Part shown: positions 1-6,525 of the stretch, in pieces | Numbering within the stretch: position 1 is the first letter of the stretch | How the letters are laid out: each line of letters begins with the position of its first letter | Assembly (NCBI GenBank): GCA_002433675.1 | Contig: DJIP01000337.1 | Coordinates: 192 to 8,292 of the forward strand | Length of the DNA stretch: 8,101 nt | From: Halomonas halophila | GTDB taxonomy: Bacteria > Pseudomonadota > Gammaproteobacteria > Pseudomonadales > Halomonadaceae | Direction of reading: 5' to 3' | Translations under genes and position numbers: made by a program | Notes under the pieces: model-generated | Told to the model about the DNA's origin: nothing | The model's database searches: none | The model's input: only the letters and a program-made list of their open reading frames with translations

Positions 1-56
1 GGCACTTCCCTCAAGGCACTTCCCATAAGGCCATTCTCATAAGGCCATTCCCCCAG
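1..56. repeat. Four degenerate tandem copies of a 14-bp unit
   Basis: The units are GGCACTTCCCTCAA (1-14), GGCACTTCCCATAA (15-28), GGCCATTCTCATAA (29-42) and GGCCATTCCCCCAG (43-56). Each starts with GGC, and neighbouring copies differ at only two to five positions. A fifth, much weaker copy may follow at 57-70. The array begins at the window edge, so it may continue upstream. It lies downstream of the minus-strand glutathione transferase gene. The 14-bp period is not a multiple of three, which argues against a repeat peptide. Confidence 0.75.
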
Positions 57-100
57 GACCCTTTCTGCCAGGCGATGTGCCAGCGGCCTTCTGCACAGGG

Positions 101-775
101 TTACAACGACAGCTCCCCTCCCCGCTCGACGGCGCGGACATAGCCGGGCCGTTGGCGACAGCGCACGACAAAGGCGGCAAGCTGCGGATGATCGCCTAGC
201 TGGTCGCGCCCTTCCAGCGCCAGCAGTGGAAAGCTCATCTGTACGTCGGCCGCACTGAAGCGCTCGCCGGCAAACCATTCGCGCCCCGCCAGGCTGTGCT
301 CCCAGAAGTCCATCAGACGTCGGATCTCCGGCCCCAGATACTGCTTGCGCACGCCCTCGGCAAACAGCTTGCCCAGGGGCCGCAGCAGTGCCGGCACCGG
401 CGGTTTGCCGAGTCGGCTGAACACCAGATTCATGACCAGTGGCGGCATGGCCGAGGCCTCGGCGTGGTGCATCCAGAACACAAAGTCGGTGGTATCGGTG
501 CTCGACGGCTCGGGCCACAGTCGATGCTCGGTATCGAAACGCCTGAGCAGGTAATCGATGATGGCACCACTCTCGGCCACCACGCGGCCACCGGCGTCTT
601 CATCGGTGATCACCGGGGACTTGCCCAACGGATGCACCTGCTTGAGTTCGGCGGGTGCCAGCATCGTCTTCGGATCTCTGGCGTACTGGCGGATCTCGTA
701 GTCCACGCCCAGCTCTTCCAGCAGCCAGACGATACGCAGCGAACGCGAGTTTTCCAGATGGTGCAGGACAATCAT
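101..775 (-). CDS. Glutathione S-transferase, Gtt1-like
   Basis: Predicted cytosolic glutathione transferase of 224 residues. The N-terminal thioredoxin-like domain (about 1-82) carries SRSLRI at 10-15, where Ser10 or Ser12 is the likely thiolate-stabilising residue. It also has GKSPVI with the expected cis-Pro54 and the Glu68-Ser69 pair that normally holds the glutamyl part of glutathione. The helical C-terminal domain (about 90-215) has FSAADVQM (173-180), the usual N-capping box and hydrophobic staple. The segment WMHHAEASAMPPLV resembles the Gtt1-like subgroup. The start at 775 is chosen because AAGGAGA lies five bases upstream; the reading frame continues to 895, but that extension shows no homology. 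The gene stands alone behind the terminator at 897-920, with a palindrome at 851-865 in its upstream region. The substrate is unknown; detoxification or peroxide handling are family-level guesses. Confidence 0.88.
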   Translation of the reverse strand: MIVLHHLENSRSLRIVWLLEELGVDYEIRQYARDPKTMLAPAELKQVHPLGKSPVITDEDAGGRVVAESGAIIDYLLRRFDTEHRLWPEPSSTDTTDFVFWMHHAEASAMPPLVMNLVFSRLGKPPVPALLRPLGKLFAEGVRKQYLGPEIRRLMDFWEHSLAGREWFAGERFSAADVQMSFPLLALEGRDQLGDHPQLAAFVVRCRQRPGYVRAVERGGELSL

Positions 776-850
776 GGGGCTCTCCTTGATCCTGGGGCTT
801 GTCTTGGCACGGGTTAGGCCGCATGCGACGCAAGCCAGCGATAGACCGCA

Positions 851-865
851 CCGTTTCTGAAACGG
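851..865. promoter_or_regulatory. Perfect 15-bp palindrome upstream of the GST gene
   Basis: CCGTTTC-T-GAAACGG has perfect 7-bp arms around a single central base, 76 to 90 bases upstream of the GST start codon. This is the size and symmetry of an operator for a dimeric helix-turn-helix repressor. No T-run follows on either strand, so it is not a terminator. The regulator is unknown, and I see no convincing -35/-10 pair to anchor it. Confidence 0.4.
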
Positions 866-896
866 GGCGACCATCGGTGAGAGCGCCACATACACA

Positions 897-920
897 AACG
901 GCGCCCCGAGGGGCGCCGTT
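897..920 (-). terminator. Rho-independent terminator of the argG / HlyU-like unit
   Basis: The arms AACGGCGCCC (897-906) and GGGCGCCGTT (911-920) form a perfect 10-bp stem around a four-base loop. It starts 14 bases past the stop codon of the HlyU-like gene. Read on the minus strand, the stem ends in GTT and runs into TGTGTATGTG, a U-rich tail. It separates this unit from the GST gene downstream. Confidence 0.8.
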
Positions 921-934
921 GTCGCGGTGAGAAA

Positions 935-1237
935 TCAGCGCGGTTCGAACATCTCGTCGCCGACTTCATCGATGTAGCGTTCGGCCTTCTGACGCATCAA
1001 GGCATCACAGGCTTCGCGTCCCGGCACCAGGTCGGAACGCTCGAACCGGTGCTCCAGGGTCTCGCCGCCCTCGATGGGCTTGCGGATGACGCCGCTGACG
1101 CGGAACTGACCGCCCTGGTCCTCGGGTTGCGAGATGATCAGGTAGCCACGGTACTCGACCGCTTCGGCCTCGGGCGCGGCGCGGGACGACGACTTGCCGT
1201 CTCCCTTGAACAGCGCTCCGAACAGTTGCTTCAGCAT
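935..1237 (-). CDS. HlyU-family small protein
   Basis: Small soluble protein of 100 residues resembling the Pfam HlyU family, which is annotated as transcriptional activator but is poorly characterised. What can be seen: a short amphipathic start (MLKQLFGALF), a charged, flexible linker (about 12-26), then a compact domain with EYRGYLIISQP (28-38), GGQFRVSGVI (42-51), EHRFERSDLVPG (62-73) and a C-terminal helix ending DEMFEPR. YRGY, GGQ-RV-G-I and HRF-R-DL are the conserved features I associate with the family. The start is supported by AAAGGAGT five bases upstream. It lies 35 bases downstream of argG with no terminator between them, so cotranscription is likely. This HlyU family is different from the ArsR-type HlyU of Vibrio, so a role in haemolysin regulation should not be assumed. 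Confidence 0.75.
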   Translation of the reverse strand: MLKQLFGALFKGDGKSSSRAAPEAEAVEYRGYLIISQPEDQGGQFRVSGVIRKPIEGGETLEHRFERSDLVPGREACDALMRQKAERYIDEVGDEMFEPR

Positions 1238-1272
1238 AGGGACTCCTTTGGCCTGTCGCGCGACCCTAACAC

Positions 1273-2490
<1,218 letters not shown>

Positions 2491-2533
2491 GCTAGGGGCT
2501 CCTTCTTGTAACCAACCATGGTGTGACCAACGC

Positions 2534-2548
2534 ATTCGCGGCGCGAAT
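2534..2548. promoter_or_regulatory. Perfect 15-bp palindrome in the argG leader
   Basis: ATTCGCG-G-CGCGAAT has perfect 7-bp arms around one base. If argG transcription starts near 2560, it falls about 12 to 26 bases into the transcript. It could be a repressor operator or an RNA hairpin (six pairs, three-base loop). It does not fit the E. coli ARG box, in which the TGAAT and ATTCA arms are the other way round. Confidence 0.4.
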
Positions 2549-2566
2549 AACGCCCGAAGAGCGCCG

Positions 2567-2572
2567 ATTATA
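2567..2572 (-). promoter_or_regulatory. Perfect -10 hexamer, likely argG promoter
   Basis: The minus strand reads TATAAT here, a perfect sigma70 -10 hexamer in otherwise GC-rich DNA. Only weak -35 candidates occur at the right distance (for example TTCGGC at 15 bp spacing), so the promoter may need an activator. It would give an argG leader of about 70 bases. Confidence 0.5.
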
Positions 2573-2623
2573 GCGTGCATCTGGGGTGCCGAATACCGGC
2601 CACGGGACGCCGCTGCCCCAAAC

Positions 2624-2632
2624 TGCTAGACT
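2624..2632 (+). promoter_or_regulatory. Extended -10 element, possible rnt promoter
   Basis: TGCTAGACT fits an extended -10 (TGn followed by TAGACT, four of six consensus bases), 64 bases before the rnt start codon. No good -35 is seen. Its position just beyond the divergent argG promoter makes it plausible but not firm. Confidence 0.3.
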
Positions 2633-2696
2633 TTCGCCGTTTCGGCCTGCACTAACCAGGCCCCCTGACCCCACACGGCCCGACAAGGAGAGGTGC

Positions 2697-3362
2697 ATGA
2701 GCGAGCTGATCGCCCGCGAACTCATGGCGCAACGTTTTCGCAGTTTTCTGCCGGTGGTGGTGGATATCGAGACCGGCGGCTTCAACCCGGAATCCGACGC
2801 CCTGCTGGAGATCGCCGCCGTCACCCTGACCATGGACCCGGAAGGCAACCTGTTGCCCGACGCCACCTTCGCCTACCACATCGAACCCTTTGCCGGTGCC
2901 AATGTGGAGCAGGCAGCGCTGGACTTCACCGGCATCCGCCTCGATGACCCGCTGCGCAAGCAGGTGGCGGTCAGCGAATCCGAGGCACTCGGCGAGATAT
3001 TCCGTCCGGTGCGCAAGGCGATCAAGGCCCACGGCTGCACCAGAGCCATCCTGGTGGGTCACAACGCCGCCTTCGACCACGGCTTTCTCAATGCTGCGGT
3101 CAATCGCTGCGAGATCAAGCGCAATCCCTTCCACCCCTTCTCGAGCTTCGACACCGCTTCGCTTGCCGGCCTGGTCTACGGCCAGACCGTGCTCGCCAGA
3201 GCCTGTCGCGCCGCCGGTATCGAGTTTGACAACAACGCCGCGCACTCGGCCCGCTACGACACCGAGCGCACCGCCGAGCTGTTCTGCGCCATGGTCAATC
3301 GCTACAAGGACCTGGGAGGATGGCGGCTGGCTCAGCAGGAGCAAGGCATGGAAGAGGATTGA
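2697..3362 (+). CDS. rnt: Ribonuclease T
   Basis: DEDDh-type 3'-to-5' exoribonuclease of 221 residues, active as a dimer, that trims tRNA CCA ends and matures 3' ends of stable RNAs. The five metal-binding and catalytic residues are all present: Asp23 and Glu25 in [10 protein letters not shown], Asp127 in GHNAAFD, and His183 and Asp188 in HSARYD. The spacing is almost identical to E. coli RNase T (23, 25, 125, 181, 186). The aromatic base-stacking residues also match: Phe29, Phe77, Phe126 and Phe148. The position matching E. coli Glu73, by my alignment, is Ala73. The start at 2697 is supported by AAGGAG six bases upstream and by [15 protein letters not shown] as a normal N-terminus; the open frame upstream has no family match. 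A strong terminator follows 31 bases after the stop, so it is probably a single-gene unit. Confidence 0.95.
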   Translation: MSELIARELMAQRFRSFLPVVVDIETGGFNPESDALLEIAAVTLTMDPEGNLLPDATFAYHIEPFAGANVEQAALDFTGIRLDDPLRKQVAVSESEALGEIFRPVRKAIKAHGCTRAILVGHNAAFDHGFLNAAVNRCEIKRNPFHPFSSFDTASLAGLVYGQTVLARACRAAGIEFDNNAAHSARYDTERTAELFCAMVNRYKDLGGWRLAQQEQGMEED

Positions 3363-3393
3363 TCCCCTTCGGCCGCTGAAGGCTCAAGACGAC

Positions 3394-3429
3394 AAGGCCC
3401 CGATGGTCGATGACCATCGGGGCCTTTTT
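3394..3429 (+). terminator. Strong rho-independent terminator of rnt
   Basis: The arms AAGGCCCCGATGGTC (3394-3408) and GACCATCGGGGCCTT (3412-3426) form a perfect 15-bp stem with a GAT loop, directly followed by a T-run (3425-3429). It begins 31 bases after the rnt stop. On the minus strand the tail is poor in T, so it is a weaker stop for grxD transcripts, whose gene ends 114 bases away. Confidence 0.92.
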
Positions 3430-3542
3430 CGTTGGTGCCAACCGTTGCTGCCAACTATTGGGGCGAAGCAGCACCTTGCGGGCAGATGCTGGTTGGTCAC
3501 GGGTCGACCCTGTCCTGGCGGACGCACGACCACCAACAGCGC

Positions 3543-3893
3543 CTATTCCGAAGCGCCTTCCTCGTTCTGACGGGCACGCTCGGCGGCCTGCTTGACCAGC
3601 GGCTCGAGTTCGCCGTTGTTGTGCATCTCGACGACGATGTCGCAGCCGCCAACCAGTTCGCCTTCTACCCACAGCTGCGGGAAGGTCGGCCAGTTGGCCA
3701 CCTTGGGCAACTCGGCGCGGATGTCGGGGTTGTCCAGCACATTGACGAAGGCAAAGCGCTCGCCACAGGCCATCAGCGCCTGTACGGTCTGGGCGGAGAA
3801 GCCGCACTGCGGCAGCTGCGGAGACCCCTTCATGTAGATCAGGATGGGATTTTCGCTGATCTGGCGCTGAATATTCTCGACGGTGGTACTCAT
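3543..3893 (-). CDS. grxD: Monothiol glutaredoxin Grx4 (CGFS type)
   Basis: Cytosolic monothiol glutaredoxin of 116 residues that binds a [2Fe-2S] cluster as a glutathione-bridged dimer and takes part in iron-sulfur cluster transfer, usually with BolA-type partners. The active site Cys-Gly-Phe-Ser is at 30-33. Other glutathione-binding features are Lys22 (MKGSP), the cis-proline motif TFPQLW (70-75, Pro72) and GGCD (82-85). The length is as in E. coli GrxD (about 115), with a short acidic tail. The start at 3893 is chosen because GAGGAG lies five bases upstream and the protein then begins with MSTTVENIQRQI; the open frame to 3998 gives an unrelated cysteine-rich extension. It is convergent with rnt and divergent from argF. 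In Pseudomonas aeruginosa rnt, grxD and argF also lie near each other, as I remember it. Confidence 0.95.
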   Translation of the reverse strand: MSTTVENIQRQISENPILIYMKGSPQLPQCGFSAQTVQALMACGERFAFVNVLDNPDIRAELPKVANWPTFPQLWVEGELVGGCDIVVEMHNNGELEPLVKQAAERARQNEEGASE

Positions 3894-3955
3894 CACGGCT
3901 CCTCGTTGAAACGGGCTTGGCTTGCTCGCCCTTGCTAAGTGACGCAGACCGGGAC

Positions 3956-3977
3956 AATGGGGGCAACTCGCCCCATT
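3956..3977. promoter_or_regulatory. Inverted repeat between grxD and argF
   Basis: AATGGGG (3956-3962) and CCCCATT (3971-3977) are perfect 7-bp arms around an eight-base spacer, 63 to 84 bases upstream of grxD. It has the form of an operator. A terminator is less likely because neither divergent gene ends here. No regulator can be assigned. Confidence 0.3.
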
Positions 3978-4071
3978 TTCAATGCAGCCCGGGCGCACTA
4001 CCTCCTACGAGGCAATACCCGATGGCCACACTCGGCCTTTGCATGGCCGCATTGTACGGCCCGGCGGCGCG

Positions 4072-4100
4072 TTGCGCATCCCCTCGGGGCTGGCTAGGAT
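4072..4100 (+). promoter_or_regulatory. Possible sigma70 promoter of argF
   Basis: TTGCGC (4072-4077) and TAGGAT (4095-4100) are separated by exactly 17 bp, and the predicted start near 4107 gives a leader of about 24 bases before the argF ATG. Both hexamers are only partial matches, so this is tentative. Confidence 0.33.
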
Positions 4101-4130
4101 GGTCGTTTTTTACCTCGTTGGAGAGATGCC

Positions 4131-5051
<921 letters not shown>

Positions 5052-5078
5052 GATCCTGGTCGACGCGCCTATAGACTT

Positions 5079-5106
5079 TTGTCTTATTCGACGATTGTCG
5101 TATACT
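5079..5106 (+). promoter_or_regulatory. Sigma70-like promoter of the small winged-helix-like gene
   Basis: TTGTCT (5079-5084) and TATACT (5101-5106) are 16 bp apart and match four and five of six consensus bases. This is the best-formed promoter in the window. The spacer contains the short dyad CGAC-gatt-GTCG. The predicted start is near 5113, leaving a leader of only about 23 bases before the ATG at 5136. Confidence 0.55.
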
Positions 5107-5136
5107 GGTCCCATCTTCTCTTTCGGGATGGGACCA
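5106..5136. promoter_or_regulatory. Perfect inverted repeat abutting a start codon
   Basis: TGGTCCCATC (5106-5115) and GATGGGACCA (5127-5136) are perfect 10-bp arms separated by 11 bases. The right arm includes the A of the ATG and covers the ribosome-binding region. The left arm overlaps the last base of the -10 and the predicted transcription start. It could be a DNA operator spanning the start site, or, in RNA from a promoter further upstream, a hairpin that hides the start codon. No T-run follows, so it is not a standard terminator. Confidence 0.6.
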
Positions 5137-5438
5137 TGGCCCTCACCGCTGATCACAACGACACTGCCCAGCGCATCGACCTCACCGCTTTTATCGAGGA
5201 TCTCTACCGCGATGGCGAGGTACTGGAGGCGATGACCCAGTCCAGTCGCGGACTCAGCGCCGATCGGCTCGACTCTCTGACCCGCTCACGCTCCCAGGCC
5301 TCTCGCCTGCGCCGTCTGCTGCGCCAGGCCCTGGTGGTCCACAATAGCCAGGGGCGGCTGGTGCTCACCGCCGCCGGGCGCGAACTGGCGTTTGATCTCT
5401 ACGGTGTTGGTGCTGCCGATCTTCACGCCAGCGCCTGA
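5136..5438 (+). CDS. Small protein with a winged-helix-like C-terminal half
   Basis: I do not recognise this 100-residue protein. It has no signal peptide or membrane segment. A probable helix spans about 15-35 (DLTAFIEDLYRDGEVLEAM). A second helical pair follows: SADRLDSLTRS (41-51) and the very basic SQASRLRRLLRQALVV (53-68). A likely beta-hairpin 'wing' comes next, HNSQGRLVLTAAGREL (69-84). The pattern L-RLL-ALV...GRLVLT-AGREL resembles the end of MarR, PadR or ArsR winged-helix domains, so DNA binding is an inference. The start at 5136 is the first ATG in frame behind the promoter; no strong Shine-Dalgarno is present (only GGGATGGGA), and an in-frame TTG at 5079 lies inside the -35. It is 84 bases after argF and shares its strand. 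A perfect inverted repeat at its start suggests autoregulation. Confidence 0.7.
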   Translation: MALTADHNDTAQRIDLTAFIEDLYRDGEVLEAMTQSSRGLSADRLDSLTRSRSQASRLRRLLRQALVVHNSQGRLVLTAAGRELAFDLYGVGAADLHASA

Positions 5439-5453
5439 GGTCTCCTGAGGTCT
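5434..5453 (+). repeat. Perfect tandem 10-bp duplication across a stop codon
   Basis: CCTGAGGTCT occurs twice back to back (5434-5443 and 5444-5453). The first copy contains the TGA stop of the small winged-helix-like gene, and the second provides another TGA in a different frame. It looks like a recent slippage duplication without effect on the protein. Confidence 0.8.
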
Positions 5454-5533
5454 AAAGCGAGCGAGCGACGGTGCTGTCTGGATATCGCCAGCCATCAACA
5501 GCCAGGCGGTATCCTGGCACCGGCCAGATATAT

Positions 5534-5558
5534 CAAGGGCGCCCAGCGGGCGCCCTTG
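5534..5558. terminator. Perfect 11-bp hairpin, probable terminator
   Basis: CAAGGGCGCCC (5534-5544) and GGGCGCCCTTG (5548-5558) pair perfectly around an AGC loop. It is about 95 bases after the small plus-strand gene and about 155 bases past the end of the minus-strand AhpD-like gene, so it could stop either transcript. The flanks are only moderately T-rich on both strands (GTGCTTCTACTC on plus, ATATATC on minus). That weakens it as a textbook terminator. Confidence 0.6.
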
Positions 5559-5560
5559 GT

Positions 5561-5590
5561 GCTTCTACTCTCGGAGCTTCTACTCTCGGT
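5561..5590. repeat. 15-bp tandem duplication
   Basis: GCTTCTACTCTCGG plus one variable base occurs twice in tandem (5561-5575 ending in A, 5576-5590 ending in T). It directly follows the hairpin at 5534-5558 and runs into the 16-bp repeat array. It is pyrimidine-rich on the plus strand. Confidence 0.8.
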
Positions 5591-5653
5591 TCTTGCCTGT
5601 CTCAACTCTTGCCAGCCTCCGTTCTTGCCTGCATCTGTCTTACCAGTGGCCTG
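5590..5653. repeat. Degenerate array of about four 16-bp units
   Basis: A TCTTGCC core recurs at a period of about 16 bp: TTCTTGCCTGTCTCAA (5590-5605), CTCTTGCCAGCCTCCG (5606-5621), TTCTTGCCTGCATCTG (5622-5637) and a fourth, weaker copy with TCTTACCAG from 5638. The core is kept while the rest of each unit varies. Together with the two perfect duplications nearby, it makes the 276-bp gap 5439-5714 unusually repetitive. I see no gene in this gap. Confidence 0.6.
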
Positions 5654-5660
5654 TACCAAA

Positions 5661-5682
5661 GGCAGCCTGCCGCTTGGCTGCC
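5661..5682 (-). terminator. Hairpin downstream of the AhpD-like gene, possible terminator
   Basis: GGCAGCC (5661-5667) and GGCTGCC (5676-5682) form a 7-bp stem with an eight-base loop. On the minus strand it begins 32 bases after the stop of the AhpD-like gene and is followed by TTTGGTAC. The stem and T-run are both short, so it would be a weak terminator. Confidence 0.4.
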
Positions 5683-5714
5683 CCCCACTGCGTCGCCGGT
5701 GAAAGCCCGCTCGA

Positions 5715-6290
5715 TCAAGCCGCCGCGTCGATACCTGCAGCTCCCTTCGTCCATGCATGACGCTTGAAGGCATCGTCGATGGGCGTGTCCGCCAGGTGGT
5801 TGACGTAGTTCGACAGAATTTTCTGGCTCACCCCCAGCACGATGTCCAGTAGCTGCTGCCGGGTGAAGCCCGCCTCGAAAAAGTGCTCCACCACGGCCGG
5901 ATCCGGACGTCCACGATCACGCACGATGGCAAGCGTGGTCTGGCGCAGCACCTCCAGGCGTGAGTCTTCCAGCGGCTGCTGATCACGCAGCGCCTGGGTA
6001 ATAGCGGGGTCCACCTTCATCATTCCGGCCACCGCCGTGTGGACCGCCACACAGTACTCGCAGTCATGCTCGACGTTGATCGCCTGCCACACCACCGTCT
6101 TTTCCTCGGCACCAAGACTCGAGGCGAGAAACAGCTCGTGCAGTCGCTGATAGGCGTCCAGCACGCCCGGCGCCTCGGCCATGACGCTATAGAGCGCCGG
6201 GATCATGCCCATTTCCTTCTGCGCCTTCTCGAGCAGGGGACGGCTTCTTTCGGGGGCGCTGGACAGGTCGTGCTGAGTAAAGTCGGTCAT
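5715..6290 (-). CDS. AhpD / carboxymuconolactone decarboxylase-fold protein
   Basis: Predicted soluble all-helical protein of 191 residues in the AhpD-like superfamily. The redox motif is clear: EHDCEYCVAVH at 74-84, with Cys77 and Cys80 as the CxxC pair and His84 four residues on (CxxCxxxH). This suggests a thiol-dependent peroxidase or disulfide reductase rather than a true carboxymuconolactone decarboxylase, which lacks the CxxC. The later helices (ILSNYVNHLADTPID, 158-172) are typical of the proteins annotated 'peroxidase-related'. The start at 6290 gives MTDFTQHDL, a normal N-terminus, but its ribosome-binding site is poor; an alternative ATG at 6305 adds five residues and is no better. 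It is divergent from the carnitine operon and has an inverted repeat at 6315-6341 just upstream. Its physiological substrate is unknown. Confidence 0.85.
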   Translation of the reverse strand: MTDFTQHDLSSAPERSRPLLEKAQKEMGMIPALYSVMAEAPGVLDAYQRLHELFLASSLGAEEKTVVWQAINVEHDCEYCVAVHTAVAGMMKVDPAITQALRDQQPLEDSRLEVLRQTTLAIVRDRGRPDPAVVEHFFEAGFTRQQLLDIVLGVSQKILSNYVNHLADTPIDDAFKRHAWTKGAAGIDAAA

Positions 6291-6314
6291 GGGACTTGTT
6301 TCCATTGGTTGGAT

Positions 6315-6341
6315 GAAGCAACACGTTGTTGAACGTGCTTC
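6315..6341. promoter_or_regulatory. Nested inverted repeats upstream of the AhpD-like gene
   Basis: CACGTT (6322-6327) and AACGTG (6332-6337) are perfect arms around GTTG. The dyad extends outward as GAAGC (6315-6319) and GCTTC (6337-6341), with three extra bases in the left arm. CAACA-CGT-TGTTG (6319-6331) is an overlapping second palindrome. It ends 25 bases before the chosen start at 6290 on the minus strand, a typical operator position. It might respond to redox stress, but nothing in the sequence names the regulator. Confidence 0.45.
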
Positions 6342-6434
6342 TTTGGTGGCGCCCGTGGCCGAGTCCTTTCCCCGCACTCTCCCCGCCCTCCCCATTACGC
6401 CTGTTCTGGCACAGCGAGGAAGCGACGCCAATGA

Positions 6435-6471
6435 TGTCGCATAACGTCAACTATGGGTCGGATGGCGCCAA
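6435..6471 (+). promoter_or_regulatory. Direct repeat resembling an ArgR/CdhR-type operator
   Basis: TGTCGC (6435-6440), eight bases, then AA (6449-6450) exactly fits the half-site I remember for Pseudomonas ArgR (TGTCGC-N8-AA). After five more bases a second copy follows with the same layout: GGTCGG (6456-6461), eight bases, AA (6470-6471). The 21-bp period is two helical turns. ArgR belongs to the same AraC/GATase1-like family as CdhR, the carnitine catabolism activator. The second half-site matches TGTCGC only at its four central bases, and single half-sites occur elsewhere in the window by chance. The site ends 54 bases before cdhC. Confidence 0.4.
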
Positions 6472-6525
6472 GTAGCCGGCCAGCATCTTCGCCACACTGC
6501 GCCCATCCACGACGAGGAGAGCAAC

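Noticed and set aside
1..56. CRISPR array
   Set aside because: The units are 14 bp, directly adjacent and without spacers; no cas genes are present. A simple tandem repeat explains it.
1254..1269. A TGTCGC-N8-AA half-site between argG and the HlyU-like gene, and another at 8054-8069 inside cdhA
   Set aside because: No second half-site follows at 21 bp in either case. They show that isolated matches arise by chance in this GC-rich DNA.
2652..3344. Minus-strand open frame of 230 codons opposite rnt
   Set aside because: Antisense shadow of a gene with all five catalytic residues; no independent coding evidence.
3501..3510. 10-bp palindrome GGGTCGACCC downstream of grxD
   Set aside because: Short palindromes of this length are expected by chance in GC-rich DNA, and it is in neither promoter nor terminator position.
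5471..5767. Plus-strand open frame of 98 codons in the repeat-rich gap
   Set aside because: It begins at a GTG with no good ribosome site, is built partly from the 15-bp duplication, contains the hairpins, and overlaps the end of the AhpD-like gene. Chance frame.
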